A stretch of DNA of 64,000 nt from 3-1-20CM-4-69-9 sp963833655 (GCA_963833655.1 CAWHYL010000006.1:434001-498000), one strand, 5' to 3'; numbered from the stretch's first letter, positions 40,188-49,062 are shown. Made by a program: numbers and translations. The notes: a model not told the origin generated them from the sequence alone.

Positions 40188-40580
40188 CAGCTGCGTACAG
40201 CGAAAGAGCGCGAGCGTCTTCCCGCTCTCGTCCCTGACGGTCGCGTCCCATACCTGTGTCGTGCGGCCGCCGTGGACGCGGCGTGACTCGGCGACGAGCG
40301 TTCCGTCGAGCGCCGTCGCGAGGAAGTTCGTCTTCAGCTCGACCGTCGTGAAGCCGGTCGCGCCGTGGGGCAGGGACGCGATACAGCCGTAGCCGCACGC
40401 CGAGTCGGCGAGCCCGACGACCGTGCCGGCGTGCAGGTAGCCGTTCGGCGCGAGCAGTTCCGGGCGCAGCGGCAGGCGCATGCGGACGTGCCCGGCCTCG
40501 ATCTCGTCGATCTCGATCCCGAGCAGGCCAGGCAGGCGGCCTCGCCCGGCCTCGACGAACGCCTGGATGTCGATCGGCAA
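40176..40580 (-). CDS. Hotdog-fold thioesterase (PaaI-like)
   Basis: 134 residues. ELLAPNGYLHAGTVVGLADS is the hotdog signature with the catalytic Asn/His/Gly region, then GFTTVELKTNFLATALDG. This matches PaaI/YbgC-like acyl-CoA thioesterases. TTG start at 40580 directly follows the TAG of the cytochrome gene, so translation is coupled. Pairing a CoA thioesterase with a cytochrome c is odd and its physiological substrate is unknown. Confidence 0.85.
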   Translation of the reverse strand: MPIDIQAFVEAGRGRLPGLLGIEIDEIEAGHVRMRLPLRPELLAPNGYLHAGTVVGLADSACGYGCIASLPHGATGFTTVELKTNFLATALDGTLVAESRRVHGGRTTQVWDATVRDESGKTLALFRCTQLLLY

Positions 40581-41234
40581 CTATTTGCCCGCGACCGACG
40601 AGACGTACTTCGCGACAGCCCTGATCTGCGCGTCCGTGAGCTTGCCCTTGAACGCCGGCATGACAGCGCCCCCGTGAATGACCTGGTTCTGGACGATCGG
40701 GAACGGCGGTTTGAGCTGGTCCAGATTGGGCCCGACCGTGCCGGTCGCGCCTGCATCCTTCAGCGTGTGGCAGCTCGAGCACTGCGACTTGAAGATGCTC
40801 TTGCCGTTCACGCCGGAGATCGCCTTCGACACGGCGAAGCCCGAGACGCCCGCGTTCGCCGCTACGAAAGCCGCCACGTCCTCGGCGTCGTGGCCGCGAA
40901 CGAGGTTCGCCGGCATGTTCGCCTTCAGGTAGTTCGGGTTGTTCTGCGCCGTCGCGTACTGCCCCGGGAAGCGAATCTGGTCGTGGACGATGTTCGCGAT
41001 CGCCGACTCGTCGAAGCCGTTGGAACGCGCTTCGGCGAAGGCGTCGTCCAGGTTGGGCCCGATGTTCGCCGTCGAGCCGACCGCCTCGAGCGCATGGCAC
41101 CCGGCGCACTTCTGCTGGAAGATCGCCTTGCCGTTCTGGGCGTTCGCCGACGACGAGACCTTGCCGCCCGTGCCGCAGGCAGCCAGCGTCACCGCGATCG
41201 CTGTTCCTCCGAGGGCAGCCAGGAAGAACCGCAA
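40581..41234 (-). CDS. Diheme cytochrome c lipoprotein
   Basis: 217 residues. Signal sequence with lipobox LAAC near residue 20. Two class I cytochrome c domains: CAGCH with distal Met in KANMPANL, and CSSCH with Met in AVMPAFKGKL. The domains are 40% or so alike by eye and arose by duplication. As a membrane-tethered carrier facing outwards it is the likely electron donor to the CuA site of the oxidase encoded convergently. TTG start at 41234; its 5' region carries the dispersed hairpin element at 41247-41317. Confidence 0.9.
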   Translation of the reverse strand: MRFFLAALGGTAIAVTLAACGTGGKVSSSANAQNGKAIFQQKCAGCHALEAVGSTANIGPNLDDAFAEARSNGFDESAIANIVHDQIRFPGQYATAQNNPNYLKANMPANLVRGHDAEDVAAFVAANAGVSGFAVSKAISGVNGKSIFKSQCSSCHTLKDAGATGTVGPNLDQLKPPFPIVQNQVIHGGAVMPAFKGKLTDAQIRAVAKYVSSVAGK

Positions 41235-41246
41235 GTCAGGCCCGCC

Positions 41247-41317
41247 GCGCCGCTGGCGGCGCCGCCCTCAGGACGTGCGAGCTCTGCTCGCGCGTCCGTC
41301 TGAACTGACCGGTCGAC
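41247..41317. repeat. Dispersed hairpin-plus-tail element
   Basis: GCGCCGC-TG-GCGGCGC (41247-41262) is followed by GGACGTGCGAGC-TCT-GCTCGCGCGTCC (41271-41297, one mismatch) and then at once by GTCTGAACTGACCGGTCGAC (41298-41317). The same 20-base tail follows the hairpin in every unit of the array at 57603-58006 (one base differs in the third), although the hairpin arms differ. The tail contains the palindrome GACCGGTC. Confidence 0.8.
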
Positions 41318-41335
41318 ACGCTGGAAGGTCGAAGT

Positions 41336-41701
41336 CTACGCTGGGGGCTGTTCCGCCGCCCTCAGCTTGGAGACGGCTTCGTCGCGGGTCGGATAAATCG
41401 TGAAGACGCGGTCGAGGCCGGTGATCTCGAAGATCTTGGTGATGTTTCGGTCACTGCAGACGAGCGACAGCTGACCGTCGTTCGTCCGGAGCCGCTTGAC
41501 GCCGCCGACGAGCACGCCGAGCGTCGTGGAGTCGATGAACGTCGTGTTGCTGAAGTCGACGACCACCTGCTTGCCACCGTGCCCGATCACCTCGAGCAGC
41601 TGCTGCTTGAACTCGGGTGCGGTGTACAGGTCGACCTCGCCCGCCAGCGAGATCACGTAGGCGTCGTCGCCGAGCTGTTCCGTCTTGATGTCGAAGTTCA
41701 T
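41336..41701 (-). CDS. STAS-domain anti-sigma factor antagonist
   Basis: 121 residues, a single STAS domain of the SpoIIAA/RsbV type: VISLAGEVDLYTAPEFKQQL, then VVVDFSNTTFIDSTTLGVLV with the phosphorylatable Ser in DSTT. It would bind an anti-sigma kinase when dephosphorylated; no RsbW-like kinase is adjacent. ATG 41701. TAGACT (41734-41729) is a possible -10, leaving a ~20-nt leader, and its first three bases are the stop codon of the TPR gene. Confidence 0.88.
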   Translation of the reverse strand: MNFDIKTEQLGDDAYVISLAGEVDLYTAPEFKQQLLEVIGHGGKQVVVDFSNTTFIDSTTLGVLVGGVKRLRTNDGQLSLVCSDRNITKIFEITGLDRVFTIYPTRDEAVSKLRAAEQPPA

Positions 41702-41731
41702 CGTCCCGGCCTCTTCCCGTCGGCGCGGAGT

Positions 41732-42481
41732 CTAACCGTGCCCGCTGGCCTGCAACGTCTTGATGCGCGCCCGGATCTGCGCCTTCGTGGCCGCGTCGAG
41801 GTCGAGCTTCAGCAGCCGCTTGTAGGCGCTGACCGCGGCGCCCGTCTGCTGAAGGCTGTCGGCGGCCTGCGCCAGCGCGAAGAGCGCCTCCTGGTTCTTC
41901 GGCTCGAGCTTGGCGACCTGCTTGTAGGTGGTGATCGTCTGGCTCGCCGACGTCTGGTACCTCGAGATCGCCGCCTGGTAGGCGCTGCTCGCGTTCGTCG
42001 TGGCCGCCGAGGTCAGCGGGTCCTGCCCGATTGCCTGGCCCAGCTTGCCCGACGACGGCAGGAACTGACCGCCGGCGCCGACCTGTGACATCTGCACCTG
42101 TGCGAGCTGGGCCTGCCGGAGATACGTGTTCGCCTGCCCGAACTCGAGGTCTCCGAGGTGGCGCAGGGCGACGGCGTCCTTCGGCCGGAGCTTCCCGTAC
42201 TCGAGCCAGGCCGCGATCGCGTCTGCCGTCCGGCCCTTGTTCTCGTAGGCCTGCGCCAGCTCCTTGCGCGCCTGCGGATTGAACGGCCGCTCGGCGACCT
42301 TCTTCTGCGCCGAGGAGATCGACGGCCCCGACGAGCCGCCGTTGCCGAACGCGTCACGCATGAGCTGCCCGAGATCGAGCCCGCCCGAGCCGACGCCGAG
42401 GAAGATGAAGCCGCCCGCGAAGACGACGATGAGGAAAACGAAAGCCCACTTCGCCTGGCTGCGCAGGCGCGGGAAGAACAT
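41732..42481 (-). CDS. Membrane-anchored TPR-like protein
   Basis: 249 residues. The start ATG 42481 precedes MFFPRLRSQAKWAFVFLIVV, a basic cap and a membrane helix to about residue 32; the rest faces outwards. TPR-type repeats: ARKELAQAYENKGRTADAIA, DAVALRHLGDLEFGQANTYL, TYKQVAKLEPKNQEALFALA and SAYKRLLKLDLDAATKAQIR. A Gln/Ser-rich insert separates repeats 2 and 3. Probably a scaffold for an envelope complex; no partner is indicated. It follows the amidohydrolase by 11 bp. Confidence 0.75.
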   Translation of the reverse strand: MFFPRLRSQAKWAFVFLIVVFAGGFIFLGVGSGGLDLGQLMRDAFGNGGSSGPSISSAQKKVAERPFNPQARKELAQAYENKGRTADAIAAWLEYGKLRPKDAVALRHLGDLEFGQANTYLRQAQLAQVQMSQVGAGGQFLPSSGKLGQAIGQDPLTSAATTNASSAYQAAISRYQTSASQTITTYKQVAKLEPKNQEALFALAQAADSLQQTGAAVSAYKRLLKLDLDAATKAQIRARIKTLQASGHG

Positions 42482-42492
42482 CGTGCTTTCGG

Positions 42493-43821
42493 CTACGCGT
42501 GCGGACCCGCCACCCGAGCCGCTTCGGCGGCCGGTGCTACGGCGAGCATGGCGCGCCTCGCGCTGTGCGCGGCGGCGGTCAGCTCGTGCCACTCCATCCC
42601 TCCTCTCTCGTACCGCGGTTCACCGTCGACGAACGCTGCGACCACTCGCTCCGGGGTGCCGCCGTAGACGACGGCGGCGGCCGGGTCCTCGACGGGGAGG
42701 TATGCCGACCCGTCAAGTGAGACGACGGCAAGGTCCGCACGTTTGCCCGGCACGAGCGAGCCGAGCTCGTCACCGAGCCCGAGTGCACGGGCGGAGCCGA
42801 GCGTGCCGAGCTCGAGCGCCGTGGCCGCGGAAAAGACATCCGGCCGCTGGGCGCGTGCGCGGGCGGTGAACAGAACGCTCCGCAATTCCTCGAAGAAGTC
42901 GAAGGAAGGCGCCGACGCCGGGCTGTCCGTACCGACGCCGACGTGCACGTCGGCCTCCTGCAGCTCCGTCAGCGGCGCCACGCCGCAGCCGAGCGCGCCG
43001 TTCGAGCGCGGGCAGTGGGCGACGCCCGTCTGCGTGTCGGCAAGGAGACGGATCTCGTCGGCGTCCACCATCACGCAGTGGGCCGCGACGACGTCGGGGC
43101 CGAGCAGCCCTTGCTCCGCCAGCAGGCGCGTGCCCGTCGTGCCGGCCGGCGTGACGAGCAGGTCCGTGTAGGCGCCCCACGGACCCTCCCCCGTCGTCAG
43201 GTACGCGACCTCGGACGGGCTTTCGGAGATGTGCGTCGCCACCGGCAGCCCCAACTCGGCGGCGGCGCGGTAGAGCTCGAGGGAGACGGAGTACGGCGCA
43301 TGGGGGGAGATGCCCGCCCGGACTCGCTCCGAGAACGACCCCTGCACCCGCTCGCGACGCGCGGCGAAGCTCTCGAGCGCCGGCGCCGGGTCGGCGCCGA
43401 ACACCTCGAGGTAGACGGTCGCACGCAGGCCGAGCTCGGCGCACGCGACGGCGGCCGCACCGCTGTAGCTGCAATCTCCGAGCGTCGTGACGCCCGACGC
43501 CAGGCACTGCGCCGCACCGAGGCGGGCGACGTCGACGTACTCGTCCCAGCCGATGCGCGCCTTGCGCTCGACGTGCAGTGAGATCCACTCGGCGAAGTCG
43601 CCCAGGCCGTCTCCGAACCCGCCGTAGACGGAGTACTCGATGTGCGAGTGGGCGTTGACGAACCCTGGCAGCACGACGGCGTCGTCGTAATGCGTCCCGC
43701 TTCCGAGCTCGCTCGCGGGACCGACCGCCGTGATCCGGCCGTCCTCGATCGCTACAGCGCCGTCGCGAAGCGGAGGCCCCTCGATCGGCAGGACCCAGTC
43801 GGCGGAGATGACGCGATTCAC
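42493..43821 (-). CDS. Amidohydrolase, aminodeoxyfutalosine/adenosine-deaminase-like
   Basis: 442 residues of the ATZ/TRZ-like amidohydrolase family. Metal-binding NAHSHIEYSVYG; substrate-side SPHAPYSVSLELY; THISESPSEVAYL; AAHCVMVD; and GTDSPASAPSFDFFEELR with the metal Asp. The last block is typical of deaminases acting on adenosine-like compounds (MTA/SAH or 6-amino-6-deoxyfutalosine in menaquinone synthesis). With no mqn genes in view, the substrate stays open. ATG 43821 overlaps the tatC stop (ATGA). Confidence 0.82.
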   Translation of the reverse strand: MNRVISADWVLPIEGPPLRDGAVAIEDGRITAVGPASELGSGTHYDDAVVLPGFVNAHSHIEYSVYGGFGDGLGDFAEWISLHVERKARIGWDEYVDVARLGAAQCLASGVTTLGDCSYSGAAAVACAELGLRATVYLEVFGADPAPALESFAARRERVQGSFSERVRAGISPHAPYSVSLELYRAAAELGLPVATHISESPSEVAYLTTGEGPWGAYTDLLVTPAGTTGTRLLAEQGLLGPDVVAAHCVMVDADEIRLLADTQTGVAHCPRSNGALGCGVAPLTELQEADVHVGVGTDSPASAPSFDFFEELRSVLFTARARAQRPDVFSAATALELGTLGSARALGLGDELGSLVPGKRADLAVVSLDGSAYLPVEDPAAAVVYGGTPERVVAAFVDGEPRYERGGMEWHELTAAAHSARRAMLAVAPAAEAARVAGPHA

Positions 43822-44588
43822 GGCTCGGTAAGGCTAGCCGCTTCCATCCGCGCGGCCGCCCGGCGCTCGACGAGCACCGCAAGCCAGATCGAGAGCTCGT
43901 AGAGCGCGATCAGCGGCACCATCTCGAACGTCGTCGTCACGGGATCGACGCCCGGCAGGAGCACGGCAACCACGGCGACGATGAAGTAGCCGAGCCGGCG
44001 CTGCTTCCGCAGCGTCGTGGTCGAGAGGACATCCAGCCGCGTGAGCGCGAGGATGAAGATCGGGAGCTCGAAGACGAGGCCGACCGCGAGCAGCACCGTC
44101 ATGACGAAGCCGTAGTAGTCGCGCGCCCGCAGCTGCGAGTTGTAGTACTGGTCGTCGAAATTCGTCAGGAAGTGGACCGCCTGCGGCAGGACGACCCAGT
44201 AGGCGAATGCGACCCCCGCGACGAGCAGCACCGTGGCGAGCAGCACGAACAGCAGCACCGTCCGCTCGGCGTGCGGGTCGACGGCCGGCGCGAGGAAGCT
44301 CCAGAGCTGCCAGAGCACGACCGGCAGCGCCAGCGCGAGGCCGGCGAGCAGGCTGACCTTCATCGAGGTGAGGAACGGCTCTGCCACGCTCAGCGTGATC
44401 GGCTTGAAGTCCTTCTGCGGCAGCGGCGCGTTCAGCCAGTGCAGCAGATGGCCGCGGAAGACGAACGCGATCACGAACCCGAGCGCAAGCGCCCCGAGGC
44501 AGACGAAGATGCGGACGCGAAGCTCTTCCAGGTGCTCGACGAGGGTCGCCTCTTCACCGTGCTTCAGACGGCGAGGCAGCGGTCTCAT
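43818..44588 (-). CDS. tatC: Sec-independent protein translocase TatC
   Basis: 256 residues, six membrane helices. N-terminal TLVEHLEELRVRIFVCLGAL holds the HLEELR signal-binding motif. SVAEPFLTSMKVSLLAGLAL carries the conserved Glu, and LLPGVDPVTTTFEMVPLIAL the DP motif in the last third. It is the receptor for twin-arginine substrates. Follows tatA by six bases and overlaps the amidohydrolase start. Confidence 0.95.
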   Translation of the reverse strand: MRPLPRRLKHGEEATLVEHLEELRVRIFVCLGALALGFVIAFVFRGHLLHWLNAPLPQKDFKPITLSVAEPFLTSMKVSLLAGLALALPVVLWQLWSFLAPAVDPHAERTVLLFVLLATVLLVAGVAFAYWVVLPQAVHFLTNFDDQYYNSQLRARDYYGFVMTVLLAVGLVFELPIFILALTRLDVLSTTTLRKQRRLGYFIVAVVAVLLPGVDPVTTTFEMVPLIALYELSIWLAVLVERRAAARMEAASLTEP

Positions 44589-44594
44589 GGCTGG

Positions 44595-44813
44595 CTAGAC
44601 GGTGTCGCGCTCGCGCGTGGCGGCAGTCGCATCCGTGGTCTGCACGGGAAGCTCGGCGGGATCGTCGTCCGCGTCCTTGCCGGCGAGCGAGTCCTTGAAC
44701 TCGCGCATGCCCTTCCCCATCGACTTGCCGATCTCCGGGAGGCGCTTCGCGCCGAAGAGCAGGAGGGCCAGCAAGAGGAGGAGGACGATCTCCCAGGGGC
44801 CGACGTTGGGCAT
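44595..44813 (-). CDS. tatA: Twin-arginine translocase TatA
   Basis: 72 residues: short membrane helix PWEIVLLLLLALLLFGAKRL, then the amphipathic helix GKSMGKGMREFKDSLAG and an acidic tail. The FGAKRLPEIGKSMGKG hinge is diagnostic of TatA. ATG 44813 lies exactly 7 nt after TACCCT (44825-44820), so the tat operon is probably leaderless. No tatB is seen in this window. Confidence 0.94.
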   Translation of the reverse strand: MPNVGPWEIVLLLLLALLLFGAKRLPEIGKSMGKGMREFKDSLAGKDADDDPAELPVQTTDATAATRERDTV

Positions 44814-44929
44814 GGGCTCAGGGTAGCGCGTTTGGATGGGCAGGCGGGGGAAAGACCCCCATTGGATACGATGACGCTACGAGCAGGCTGCCCAGGCCGC
44901 TTCCTTCCACGTAACAGGACGTCACAAAG
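44814..44929. promoter_or_regulatory. Divergent tatA / sufC control region
   Basis: Minus strand: TACCCT (44825-44820) for tatA. Then GGGGG-AAAGA-CCCCC (44846-44860), a hairpin or operator. Plus strand: TACGAT (44867-44872) as a likely -10 for sufC, a leader of ~50 nt, and AGGA (44916-44919) ten bases before TTG 44930. No SufR/IscR gene is adjacent, though regulators of that type often sit here in actinobacteria. Confidence 0.5.
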
Positions 44930-45694
44930 TTGGCACTTCTCGAGTTGAAAAACCTGCACGTCGCCCTGGAGGACGGCACCGAGATCGTCAAGGGCATCGA
45001 CCTCGCGGTGAACACGAACGAGGTGCACGCCGTCATGGGGCCGAACGGCTCCGGGAAGTCGACGCTCGCCTACGCGCTCATGGGCCACCCGACCTACGAG
45101 ATCACGGACGGCGACGTCCTGCTCGACGGTGAAAGCGTGCTCGGGATGGAGGCGGACGAGCGCGCGCAGCGCGGCCTCTTCCTCGCCTTCCAGTACCCCC
45201 ACGCCGTTCCCGGCGTGACGGTCACGAACTTCCTGCGCAGCGCGATCAACTCCGTGCGCAAGGCGCGCAACGGCGGCGCGGACGATCCGATCCCGATTCC
45301 GGAGTTCCGCAAGGAGATCCTCGCGCAGATGGACCGGCTCGAGGTGTCGCGCGAGCTCGCTTCGCGCTACCTCAACGACGGTTTCTCGGGCGGCGAGAAG
45401 AAGCGGATCGAGATCCTCCAGCTCGCCATGCTGAAGCCGCGCATCGCAATCCTCGACGAGACGGATTCCGGGCTCGACATCGACGCGGTTCGCGTGGTGG
45501 CCAACGGCGTGCACGAGCTCGTCGGCCCGGACATGGGCGCGCTCGTGATCACCCACTACCAGCGCATTCTCAACTTCATCAAGCCCGATTTCGTCCACGT
45601 GATGGTGAACGGGCGTATCGTGGAAGAAGGCGGTCCCGAGCTGGCGCACAAGCTCGAGGCCGAGGGCTACGAACGCTATGGAAAGGCGGCCTGA
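44930..45694 (+). CDS. sufC: Fe-S assembly ATPase SufC
   Basis: 254 residues, ABC ATPase of the SUF scaffold. Walker A GPNGSGKSTLAYALMG, Q-loop AFQYPHAVPGV, signature GFSGGEKKRIEILQLAML, Walker B AILDETDSGLDIDAVRVVA, switch His in ITHYQRIL. The form DETDSGLD is specific to SufC. TTG start. ATG of sufB overlaps its stop. Confidence 0.96.
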   Translation: MALLELKNLHVALEDGTEIVKGIDLAVNTNEVHAVMGPNGSGKSTLAYALMGHPTYEITDGDVLLDGESVLGMEADERAQRGLFLAFQYPHAVPGVTVTNFLRSAINSVRKARNGGADDPIPIPEFRKEILAQMDRLEVSRELASRYLNDGFSGGEKKRIEILQLAMLKPRIAILDETDSGLDIDAVRVVANGVHELVGPDMGALVITHYQRILNFIKPDFVHVMVNGRIVEEGGPELAHKLEAEGYERYGKAA

Positions 45695-47112
45695 TGGCCA
45701 CCGAGACCGAGACCGTCAAGCAGATTCGCGAGGAGTACCGGTACGGGTTCTCCAACCCGGACGAGGCCGAGGCGTACTTCTACAAGTCGGGCCGTGGGAT
45801 CTCGCACGAGGTCGTCGAGGCGATCGCCGAGCACAAGAACGAGCCCGACTGGATGCGCAAGTTCCGGCACAAGTCGCTCGACTACTTCCTCGCCCGGCCG
45901 CTGCCGCAGTGGGGCGGGAACCTGAACGACATCGACTTCGAGAACATCTACTACTACATCAAGCCGACCGAGAAGCAGGCGAACTCCTGGGAGGACCTGC
46001 CGGCCGACATCAAGGACACGTGGGACAAGCTGGGCATCCCCGAGGCGGAGAAGAAGTACCTCGCCGGGGTCGGTGCGCAGTACGAGTCCGAGGTCGTGTA
46101 CCACAAGCTGCAGGAAGACCTGACCAAGCAGGGTGTGCTCTTCCTCGACATGGACTCGGGGCTCCGCGAGCACGAGGACCTGGTCAAGCAGTACTTCGGG
46201 ACGATCATCCCGCAGAACGACAACAAGTTCGCGGCGCTGAACTCGGCCGTCTGGTCGGGCGGCTCGTTCATCTACGTCCCGCCCGGCGTGCACATCGAGA
46301 TGCCGCTGCAGGCGTACTTCCGCATCAACGCCGAGAACATGGGCCAGTTCGAGCGGACGCTCATCATCGTCGACGAGGGCGCGTACGTGCACTACGTCGA
46401 GGGCTGCACGGCGCCGATCTATTCGACCGACTCGCTCCACAGCGCGGTGGTCGAGATCATCGTCAAGAAGGACGCACGCTGCCGCTACACGACGATCCAG
46501 AACTGGTCGAACAACGTCTACAACCTCGTCACGAAGCGCGCGGTCGCCTACGAGGGCGCGACGATGGAGTGGGTCGACGGCAACCTCGGCTCGAAGCTGA
46601 CGATGAAGTACCCGGCGATCTGGCTCCTCGGCGAGCGCGCCCACGGCGAGGTGCTGTCGATCGCGTTCGCGGGCAACGGGCAGCACCAGGATGCGGGCGG
46701 CAAGGCGGTGCACGTCGCCCCGAAGACCTCGTCCGTGATCACCTCGAAGTCGATCTCGAAGAACGGCGGCCGCGCGGGCTACCGCGGGCTCCTGGAGGTT
46801 TCGAAGGATGCGGTCGGCTCGAGGTCGAAGGTCGTCTGCGACGCGCTCATCCTCGACGAGGACTCGCGGTCGGATACGTACCCGTACATGAAGATCGATG
46901 CCGACGACGTCGACATCGGCCACGAGGCGACGGTGTCGAAGATCGGCGAGGAGCAGCTCTTCTACCTGATGTCGCGCGGGCTCTCCGAGGCAGAGGCCTC
47001 CGCGTTGATCGTCTCGGGCTTCGTCGAGCCGATCACGAAGGAGCTTCCACTCGAGTACGCCGTCGAGATGAACCGGCTGATCCAGCTGCAGATGGAAGGT
47101 TCGGTTGGCTGA
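45694..47112 (+). CDS. sufB: Fe-S assembly scaffold protein SufB
   Basis: 472 residues. Conserved blocks: NKFAALNSAVWSGGSFIYVP, FERTLIIVDEGAYVHYVEGC with the Cys thought to take part in sulfur transfer, YTTIQNWSNNVYNLVTKR, and the C-terminal FYLMSRGLSEAEASALIVSG shared with SufD. It forms SufBC2D, on which clusters are built. The next gene (VOC) starts inside its last codons. Confidence 0.96.
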   Translation: MATETETVKQIREEYRYGFSNPDEAEAYFYKSGRGISHEVVEAIAEHKNEPDWMRKFRHKSLDYFLARPLPQWGGNLNDIDFENIYYYIKPTEKQANSWEDLPADIKDTWDKLGIPEAEKKYLAGVGAQYESEVVYHKLQEDLTKQGVLFLDMDSGLREHEDLVKQYFGTIIPQNDNKFAALNSAVWSGGSFIYVPPGVHIEMPLQAYFRINAENMGQFERTLIIVDEGAYVHYVEGCTAPIYSTDSLHSAVVEIIVKKDARCRYTTIQNWSNNVYNLVTKRAVAYEGATMEWVDGNLGSKLTMKYPAIWLLGERAHGEVLSIAFAGNGQHQDAGGKAVHVAPKTSSVITSKSISKNGGRAGYRGLLEVSKDAVGSRSKVVCDALILDEDSRSDTYPYMKIDADDVDIGHEATVSKIGEEQLFYLMSRGLSEAEASALIVSGFVEPITKELPLEYAVEMNRLIQLQMEGSVG

Positions 47113-47500
47113 CGTTGGCGTCGAGCGCGTCGACTACATCCGCGTCCCCGTCAGAGACATCGAAGAGGCCAAGCACTTCTACGGGGAGCTCCTCGGCCTG
47201 CCGTTGAGTCCGAACTCCCCCGCCGACGACTGGGTGGAGTACGAGGCCGGCAACGTCACGCTCGCCGTGATGACGCCGCACACGCACGAGTACGAGTTCA
47301 CGCCGCTCCCGCCCGGGGCGATCGCCCTGCGCGTCCGCGACGTGGCCGAGGCGAAGGCGAAGCTCGAAGCGGCCGGGGTGGACGTCAACGAGCCGTGGGA
47401 TTCCGGCGCGTGTCGAGGCGCCGGCGTCAAGGACCCGTCCGGTAACCCGATCCTGCTGCACCGGCGCTACGCGCCGTACCCCGACGGCAGCATGCCCTGA
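47105..47500 (+). CDS. VOC family protein A within the suf operon
   Basis: 131 residues. VDYIRVPVRDIEEAKHFYGE at the start and DPSGNPILLHRRYAPYPDG at the end outline two VOC half-modules. A TTG start at 47105 overlaps the sufB 3' end by 8 bp, and its stop overlaps the next VOC start by one base. The metal ligands His/Glu of glyoxalase I are only partly visible, so catalysis is uncertain. Unusual position between sufB and sufD. Confidence 0.82.
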   Translation: MADVGVERVDYIRVPVRDIEEAKHFYGELLGLPLSPNSPADDWVEYEAGNVTLAVMTPHTHEYEFTPLPPGAIALRVRDVAEAKAKLEAAGVDVNEPWDSGACRGAGVKDPSGNPILLHRRYAPYPDGSMP

Positions 47501-47868
47501 TGCAGGTCGAGGAAGTCGACTTCGTCTCCGTGCTGACGGAGGACATCGCGCGCGCGAAGCGCTTCTACGGCGAGACGCTCGGGCTGCCGCTCGAGACCGA
47601 GGGCGAGAACGACCTCGAGTTCACGCTCGGCCAGGTGACGCTCGACGTCTTCGACCCCTCCAGCATCGGCCAGAAGTTCGCGCCGACCCCGGCCGGCATC
47701 GCGATTCGCGTGCCGGACGTGGCCGCATCGCGCGCCGAGCTCGAGGCGAAGGGCGTGCAGTTCGACGGCGACATCGTCGACACCGGCGTGTGCCACTTCG
47801 CGTTCTTCAAGGATCCCGACGGCAACCAGCTCATGCTGCACCGGAGATACGCGCCCCGTGAACGCTGA
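47500..47868 (+). CDS. VOC family protein B within the suf operon
   Basis: 122 residues, closely related to the previous gene: VDFVSVLTEDIARAKRFYGE, then FFKDPDGNQLMLHRRYAP. The shared ends LLHRRYAP / LMLHRRYAP show a tandem duplication. Starts at ATG 47500 and overlaps sufD by 11 bp, so the VOC pair is translationally embedded in the SUF operon. Function unknown; a small-molecule thiol or metal-linked role is possible. Confidence 0.82.
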   Translation: MQVEEVDFVSVLTEDIARAKRFYGETLGLPLETEGENDLEFTLGQVTLDVFDPSSIGQKFAPTPAGIAIRVPDVAASRAELEAKGVQFDGDIVDTGVCHFAFFKDPDGNQLMLHRRYAPRER

Positions 47869-49030
47869 GGCACGTGCGCGCTATCAGGAGCTGCCGCTGC
47901 CGGACACGACGCAGGAGCACTGGCGCTTCACGGACCTGCGCGGCTTCGACCCCGACTCGTTCGAGCACGTCCCGGGGTCGGACCCTGAGACACGTCCGGC
48001 CGAGACCATGCTCGATCTCGACGTGGCGGGGCTCGCCACCATCGGCGAGAGCGGCATCACGATCGAGCGCGCGCCCGAGGGCGTCACGTTCCAGCCGCTC
48101 GACGAGGGCGACGAGCGGCTCTACTCGCTCGTCGGCTGGCACGAGAAGTTCGCGGCGCACAACGCGGCGGTGTGGCGGCACGGCCTGCTCGTCCACGTCC
48201 CGCAGGACGTGGTGCTCGACAAGCCGCTGTACGTCCGCATCACGAGCGCGGCGAACGACGCGGCGCTCTTCTGGCGCCTGCTCGTCGTCGCCGACCCCGG
48301 TGCACGCTTCACGCTCGTGGAGGAGATCGTCTCCGCCGACCCGGGGGTGCGCGCCTACACGAACGAGGCGGCCGAGCTCTTCGTCGGCGCGGGCGCCAAG
48401 CTCGAGTACGTGTCGCTGCAGAACCTGTCACGGGAGACGTGGCACTTCGCGTCGCACCACGCACGCGTCGAGCGCGACGCGGAGCTGGACTGGGTCGCCG
48501 GCGGCTTCGGCTCGAAGCGAGGCAAGGTGCGGATCCAGAACGACCTCGCGGGCGAGGGCGCGACCTCCCGCGTGACGGGCGCCTATTTCACCGATGGGGA
48601 CCAGCACCTCGACTACGACACGTTCCAGGAGCACATCGCACCGAGCACGACATCGGACTTCGCGTTCAAAGGCGCGCTGCGCGACCGTTCGACAGCGGTG
48701 TGGCGAGGGATGATCCGAGTCGAGCCGGACGCCCAGAAGACGAACGCGTACCAGGAGAACCGAAACTTGATGCTGTCCCCGACGACGCACGCCGTGCCGA
48801 TTCCCGGGCTCGAGATCATGGCGAACGACGTGCGCTGCACCCACGGGGCCACCGTCGGGCGGGTCGACCGCGAGCAGCTCTTCTACCTGATGGCCCGCGG
48901 CCTCTCGCGCGGCGAGGCAGAGCGGCTGATCGTGCGCGGTTTCTTCGAGGACGTGCTCGCCCGCGTCGAGCTCGAGCCCGTGCGCGAGGCGCTCGCGAGC
49001 GCGCTCGAAGCGCGCATCCCGCAGGGCTAG
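47858..49030 (+). CDS. sufD: Fe-S assembly protein SufD
   Basis: 390 residues. N-terminal helical region HWRFTDLRGFDPDSF (W-R-x-T-D-L is a SufD hallmark), then the right-handed beta-helix and the C-terminal GATVGRVDREQLFYLMARGL block with its His (CTHGATVG), homologous to SufB. Partner of SufB and SufC. GTG start at 47858 overlapping the VOC gene. Confidence 0.95.
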   Translation: MNAEARARYQELPLPDTTQEHWRFTDLRGFDPDSFEHVPGSDPETRPAETMLDLDVAGLATIGESGITIERAPEGVTFQPLDEGDERLYSLVGWHEKFAAHNAAVWRHGLLVHVPQDVVLDKPLYVRITSAANDAALFWRLLVVADPGARFTLVEEIVSADPGVRAYTNEAAELFVGAGAKLEYVSLQNLSRETWHFASHHARVERDAELDWVAGGFGSKRGKVRIQNDLAGEGATSRVTGAYFTDGDQHLDYDTFQEHIAPSTTSDFAFKGALRDRSTAVWRGMIRVEPDAQKTNAYQENRNLMLSPTTHAVPIPGLEIMANDVRCTHGATVGRVDREQLFYLMARGLSRGEAERLIVRGFFEDVLARVELEPVREALASALEARIPQG

Positions 49031-49062
49031 CAACTAGCCGCACGAAGCCTCATACTCGGGCG

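Noticed and set aside
44595..44813. tatB instead of tatA
   Set aside because: The FGAKRLPEIGKSMGKG hinge and short tail are those of TatA; TatB would have a longer helix and a GPxxLP motif.
48172..49062. Upstream extension of the metzincin frame
   Set aside because: It lies within sufD in another frame; the signal peptide begins at GTG 49063, which also has a well-placed hexamer.
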